IMG/VR virus record: IMGVR_UViG_3300037010_000255
Location: 1-33,487 of that record
Source of the DNA: a virus
Direction: 5' to 3' (one strand)
Length of the DNA: 33,487 bases
Shown here one piece after another: positions 30,362 through 33,487 of the stretch. Under the pieces are notes generated by a model. It had not been told where the DNA came from, made no database searches, and saw only the letters and a program-made list of their open reading frames with translations. The translations under genes and the position numbers were made by a program. Each line of letters begins with the position of its first letter. Within the stretch, counting starts at the first letter, position 1.

Positions 30362-31081
30362 ATGTGGAAAGTAATATCGCCTACCTGCTGTAGGGCCTCA
30401 GCACATGCCCTAGAATCACAACTGAATCAGGACCACCCGATTGAAGGTACTATCATCATCAATTGGGGTAACTCGCAACTTAACAATACGGATACAAATA
30501 CGGTATTCGGCAATAAACTAGAAGCGGTAAAGAGAAGTACAAATAAACGTATTATGTTTTCTTTGCTAAAAAATTTGGGAACTGTTCCAGTCATTACAGA
30601 AGAAAATAAGGATGATTATGATAATTATTATATTCATATTGACCCTAGTGGCCATAATGGCTCTGGGATAATCTATAAGAATAAAGAAGAATATAACTTT
30701 AACCCAAATGATTTAGTAGCCGGAGAGGTCAAAGGAAAAGAATTCCGGGTATATTTTTCATATGGTAGTACATTCTCTGTTTATAAAAAAGAGAAACTAC
30801 ATAATGCAAATGATTCAAATATACATAATAGTCATAATGGATGGGGATATGAAAGTAATCCACAGGAATTACGGAATGTCCCACAACTTGAAGCGATTAT
30901 GCGTGAATATACGCTAAAAGCTGCTAACAGGTTGGAATTGTCCTACGGTGCTGTAGATTTTATATATGGACAGGACGGGTATGTATATATCTTGGAGACT
31001 AATTCAGCACCTACATTAATCGAACCAGGACTGTTATATAGTTTCAGTGAAGCTATTAACTATCAACTTAATTCAGATTAA
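30362..31081 (+). CDS. ATP-grasp ligase of the amidoligase cluster
   Basis: A 239-residue compact ATP-grasp enzyme (RimK or phage COOH-NH2 ligase type). After MWKVISPTCCRASAHALESQL, visible motifs are the glycine-rich loop SGHNGSGI (about 96-103), VKGKEFRVY (about 123-131), and the metal-binding end GAVDFIYGQDGYVYILETNSAPTL (about 196-219), where E212 and N214 would coordinate magnesium. It would activate a carboxylate as acylphosphate and join it to an amine. I start at the ATG at 30362; a GTG nine bases earlier would overlap the upstream gene. The partner amidoligase follows after 26 bases. Confidence 0.8.
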   Translation: MWKVISPTCCRASAHALESQLNQDHPIEGTIIINWGNSQLNNTDTNTVFGNKLEAVKRSTNKRIMFSLLKNLGTVPVITEENKDDYDNYYIHIDPSGHNGSGIIYKNKEEYNFNPNDLVAGEVKGKEFRVYFSYGSTFSVYKKEKLHNANDSNIHNSHNGWGYESNPQELRNVPQLEAIMREYTLKAANRLELSYGAVDFIYGQDGYVYILETNSAPTLIEPGLLYSFSEAINYQLNSD

Positions 31082-31107
31082 CTTTTAACTTAATCAGGAG
31101 ACGGATA

Positions 31108-32496
31108 ATGCAAAACTTCAAATACTTTAACGATACAATGACCAATATTATTCAATGGTGTATTGAGAATAATGCCAGTCATGAAAGGTCGGGCAATTAT
31201 GTTTATATATATGATGGTAATGGTTATTCTAAATGTTGGGTACACACTAACAATACATCCGCTAATGCTGATCTAATACTCTATGGGCTAGGATGGCGTA
31301 GGGAATTAAAGAAAGAGGAAATCGAAACATGGATTAAAGGCCTACACCATACCTATAGAGGCCTGATGTTTACTGATTGGCTAAATGATAAATGGCAAGA
31401 GGAACAGTTCAAGAGTGATTTCCGATTGTTCAGGTCTTATATCAACAAGACTTTTAATACACGAAATCGTATCAGCCTACTAAAAAATGGTAAAGTTGCA
31501 CTTACAAAATATATCATTACATATACTGAATATGTAGATGGGGAGTTTATTGAAAGAGAAGTAACTTCCCCTGTACCGGATAGTCTATCTTATGCTTACA
31601 TGGGCACACAACCAATCTACTATGATTACTCGACTGTCTCTTGTTATTATATTGATAATACTTATCTTCCAATCTTCAAGATAATTGTAGAGGACATCCA
31701 AGAGTGCCCAGACCATCCGGGTGAGCTGTACATGCCTGATGGAGTGTGTCGGTTGTGTGCAGAGAAATACAAGATACACAGCTACAGTACAAACGCACTA
31801 GATTTCTTTGAGTTCCGTAAGCTGGATAAAGAGAAAAACCCTGTTTATCTTGGAGTTGAACTAGAGTTTGATACAGAGCCTAGGCTTCTAAAGAATGCTT
31901 TGGAGAAACACACACACCATATGATTGCAAAGCATGACGGAAGTATCCTTGGGTTTGAGCTGGTTACTGCTCCGGCTACATATGCTATCCACAAACAAGA
32001 ATTTGAAACCTTCCCATTTGAGAAACAGGTTGTTTCATACCGAGATGGTATGCACATACATATCGATAAGAAAGCATTAACAACAATGCAAATTGGTAAG
32101 ATGTTTGAGTTCATGTATACACAGGAGAATATAGAATTGCTTAAGGTAATTGCAGGGCGAGGACTAGGAACCTACTGCTCTACTACATCTGGTGTTAAGT
32201 CTCTGTTATCTACCCTCAAAGAGCATGAAGGTGGCCTAGAGTATCGTGTAGAGGGTAGCCACGGAACGGCATTGAATGTGTCTGGTAAATCTACGATAGA
32301 GGTACGGATTTTCCGTACTCCAGAGACATATGGAGAGTTTATGTCTCGTCTGCAATTTGTCAAAGCACTGATTGAATGGACTGCTCCAGGCGCTGTGGAC
32401 TATGGTGTCAAGGGTTTTAAGGATGCGAATAACTTCCTTAACTTTGTAACAGAAGGCCGGAAGTCTTACCCCAATCTATTCAATTCTATTATCTAA
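31108..32496 (+). CDS. Amidoligase family protein
   Basis: A 462-residue protein. Residues about 246-440 match the amidoligase enzyme family, a glutamine synthetase-like fold: YLGVELEFD (247-255), KHDGSILGFELVTAP (275-289), DGMHIHID (313-320), and VEVRIFRTP-type IEVRIFRTPET. These carry the acidic and histidine residues of the ATP/metal site. In front is a long N-terminal region with a cysteine/histidine cluster (C200, H203, C214, C217), possibly a zinc site. The enzyme would form an amide bond using ATP. AGGAG ribosome site. It sits between the ATP-grasp and glutamine amidotransferase genes. Substrate unknown; peptide tagging of a protein or a cell-wall or small-molecule target are options. 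Confidence 0.8.
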   Translation: MQNFKYFNDTMTNIIQWCIENNASHERSGNYVYIYDGNGYSKCWVHTNNTSANADLILYGLGWRRELKKEEIETWIKGLHHTYRGLMFTDWLNDKWQEEQFKSDFRLFRSYINKTFNTRNRISLLKNGKVALTKYIITYTEYVDGEFIEREVTSPVPDSLSYAYMGTQPIYYDYSTVSCYYIDNTYLPIFKIIVEDIQECPDHPGELYMPDGVCRLCAEKYKIHSYSTNALDFFEFRKLDKEKNPVYLGVELEFDTEPRLLKNALEKHTHHMIAKHDGSILGFELVTAPATYAIHKQEFETFPFEKQVVSYRDGMHIHIDKKALTTMQIGKMFEFMYTQENIELLKVIAGRGLGTYCSTTSGVKSLLSTLKEHEGGLEYRVEGSHGTALNVSGKSTIEVRIFRTPETYGEFMSRLQFVKALIEWTAPGAVDYGVKGFKDANNFLNFVTEGRKSYPNLFNSII

Positions 32497-32512
32497 TAAG
32501 GAAGGAATAATT

Positions 32513-33361
32513 ATGTGTATAATTGCAGCTAAGCCACAAGGTTTCACCATAGACGATTCAACAATCGAAATCATGTGGGAGAATAATTCAGATGGTGGTG
32601 GCTTCATGTACGCTAAAGATGAAACTCTTTTTGTCATTAAGGGCCTAATGACTCTTGAGGAGTTTAAGAAAGCTTACAAGGTAGTCGGTACATTACCCGC
32701 TGTACTCCACTTTCGTATTAAGACGCATGGTAAATTGGATAAGGAAAACACACACCCTTTCCGAGTAAGTGATAAGATTGCTGTAGTTCATAATGGGGTT
32801 ATCAATAACATTACCTGTGAAGATAAAGATAAATCGGATACTTGGCACTTTACCGAGAAAGTACTTAAACCGCTTTGTAGGGCAGATGGTAAGTTTATCC
32901 TACGCCCCTATAATAAAGAATTATTGTCTGGGTATATTAACAGCAGTAAGTTAACCTTCTTGGATAACTTGGGCCATATTAACTTTATCAATGAAGCTAA
33001 AGGTGAATGGAAGGATGGTGTCTGGTTCTCTAATGGCTCTTGGGGGCCTCGGAAGAAGCCCACACCTGCGCCTGTAATGGGTACCGTCAGTGATTGGTAT
33101 GGACGTGGGGATAGAGGAGGGTACTATCATAACCCCAGCGACTCATCTTACCTTTCCATTGGGGACACTGTAGAGGTTATCAAGGTACGGCATGGGCGGT
33201 CTGGGATAACAGTGGGAGAGGTTGGTATGGTAGAATCTCAATTGCAAGGTGGTTGGCTGCGAATCCTATTTCATCAACCAACGGAAGATGGCACGGTTAT
33301 TGAACGATCACTCCCAATGCATGAGGATGATCTAACTTATAAGTACATGTTCAACTATTGA
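32513..33361 (+). CDS. Class II glutamine amidotransferase-like protein with C-terminal SH3-like domain
   Basis: A 282-residue protein beginning MCIIAAKP; C2 would be the N-terminal nucleophile after methionine removal. HFRIKTHGKLDKENTHPF (about 67-84) and AVVHNGVINN (about 89-98) match the Ntn-type glutaminase fold seen in GATase class II enzymes. It would release ammonia from glutamine for amide formation by a partner. The C-terminal part (SYLSIGDTVEVIKVRHGRSGITVGEVGMVESQLQGGWLRILF) looks like an SH3-barrel or KOW-like domain. Strong AAGGAAGGA ribosome site; 16 bases after the amidoligase gene. Confidence 0.78.
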   Translation: MCIIAAKPQGFTIDDSTIEIMWENNSDGGGFMYAKDETLFVIKGLMTLEEFKKAYKVVGTLPAVLHFRIKTHGKLDKENTHPFRVSDKIAVVHNGVINNITCEDKDKSDTWHFTEKVLKPLCRADGKFILRPYNKELLSGYINSSKLTFLDNLGHINFINEAKGEWKDGVWFSNGSWGPRKKPTPAPVMGTVSDWYGRGDRGGYYHNPSDSSYLSIGDTVEVIKVRHGRSGITVGEVGMVESQLQGGWLRILFHQPTEDGTVIERSLPMHEDDLTYKYMFNY

Positions 33362-33487
33362 GTAGAACAAGGAGATCAAGAATGAAGTATGAACTTACCA
33401 CAGAAGCCATTGAAACAAATGGCAAGGTTTTATATAGAATCAGGGCTCTTAAGAGTTTTGGTAATGTCCGTATTGGAGACCTTGGAG
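33361..33487 (+). repeat. 127-bp perfect direct repeat (copy of 29593-29719)
   Basis: Every base from 33361 to the window end equals 29593-29719, covering the stop-proximal leader, ribosome site and gene start. The true repeat probably extends beyond the window. A similar leader and start precede copy 1 from about 28998, with a few differences. Confidence 0.95.
33382..33487 (+). CDS. Left-handed beta-helix protein, copy 3 (cut by window end)
   Basis: The first 35 codons, MKYELTTEAIETNGKVLYRIRALKSFGNVRIGDLG, are identical to copy 2 including its KSFGNVR variant. The gene runs off the window. Its AAGGAGAT ribosome site is part of the duplicated leader. Confidence 0.75.
   Translation, partial: MKYELTTEAIETNGKVLYRIRALKSFGNVRIGDLG

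Overview
The window is part of a tailed double-stranded DNA phage, most likely a short-tailed (podovirus-like) phage of a Gram-negative host. The capsid and neck genes (portal, gp4-like and gp10-like tail hub proteins) resemble those of P22-type podoviruses. The host guess rests on consensus sigma70 promoters, a lipobox lipoprotein, a LydA-like holin and rrn-like boxA sequences; I cannot name the host. By eye the sequence is moderately AT-rich.

Layout. The left end (1-1585, + strand) is the 3' part of a split gene. The window opens inside a group I intron core, continues through an intron-encoded HNH endonuclease with its own promoter, and then enters the 3' exon of a B12-dependent (class II) ribonucleotide reductase. 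From 1582 to 26222 lies one almost gapless minus-strand late operon. Read in transcription order (right to left) it holds: small terminase, a Lys-rich peptide, a holin-like membrane protein, a lipoprotein, a small hydrophobic protein, an HNH protein, large terminase, portal, a small protein, GroES-like co-chaperonin, scaffold, a conserved small protein, cement protein, major capsid protein, an internal promoter, receptor-binding and appendage proteins, gp4-like and gp10-like hub proteins, three candidate ejection proteins, a PurD-like ATP-grasp enzyme and a lysis block. Many neighbours overlap as ATGA, TAATG or GTGA, so translation is probably coupled. Several real genes are too short for ordinary ORF calling and are listed here.

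At 26222-26400 two perfect-consensus promoters point outward, one to the late operon and one to the right. The right-hand promoter is followed by about 1.55 kb without convincing genes (26400-27940). This stretch is packed with structure: palindromic operator-like repeats, a C-rich/G-rich quadruplex-prone tract, three boxA sequences of the ribosomal-RNA type each linked to a hairpin or promoter-like element, and two tandem 61-nt hairpin units that show a compensatory base change. It looks like a regulatory or antitermination leader for the rightward early genes, or an origin.

The rightward genes (27941-33487) begin with small early-type proteins, one a 31-residue membrane peptide. They continue with two tandem left-handed beta-helix repeat proteins and a predicted peptide/amide-bond-forming set: ATP-grasp ligase, amidoligase and class II glutamine amidotransferase. 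The window ends at the start of a third beta-helix gene, whose first 127 bp (with its leader) are identical to the second copy. This amidoligase set flanked by duplicated beta-helix genes is the most intriguing and least understood system here; related amidoligase neighbourhoods have been predicted in other phages but are scarcely characterised.
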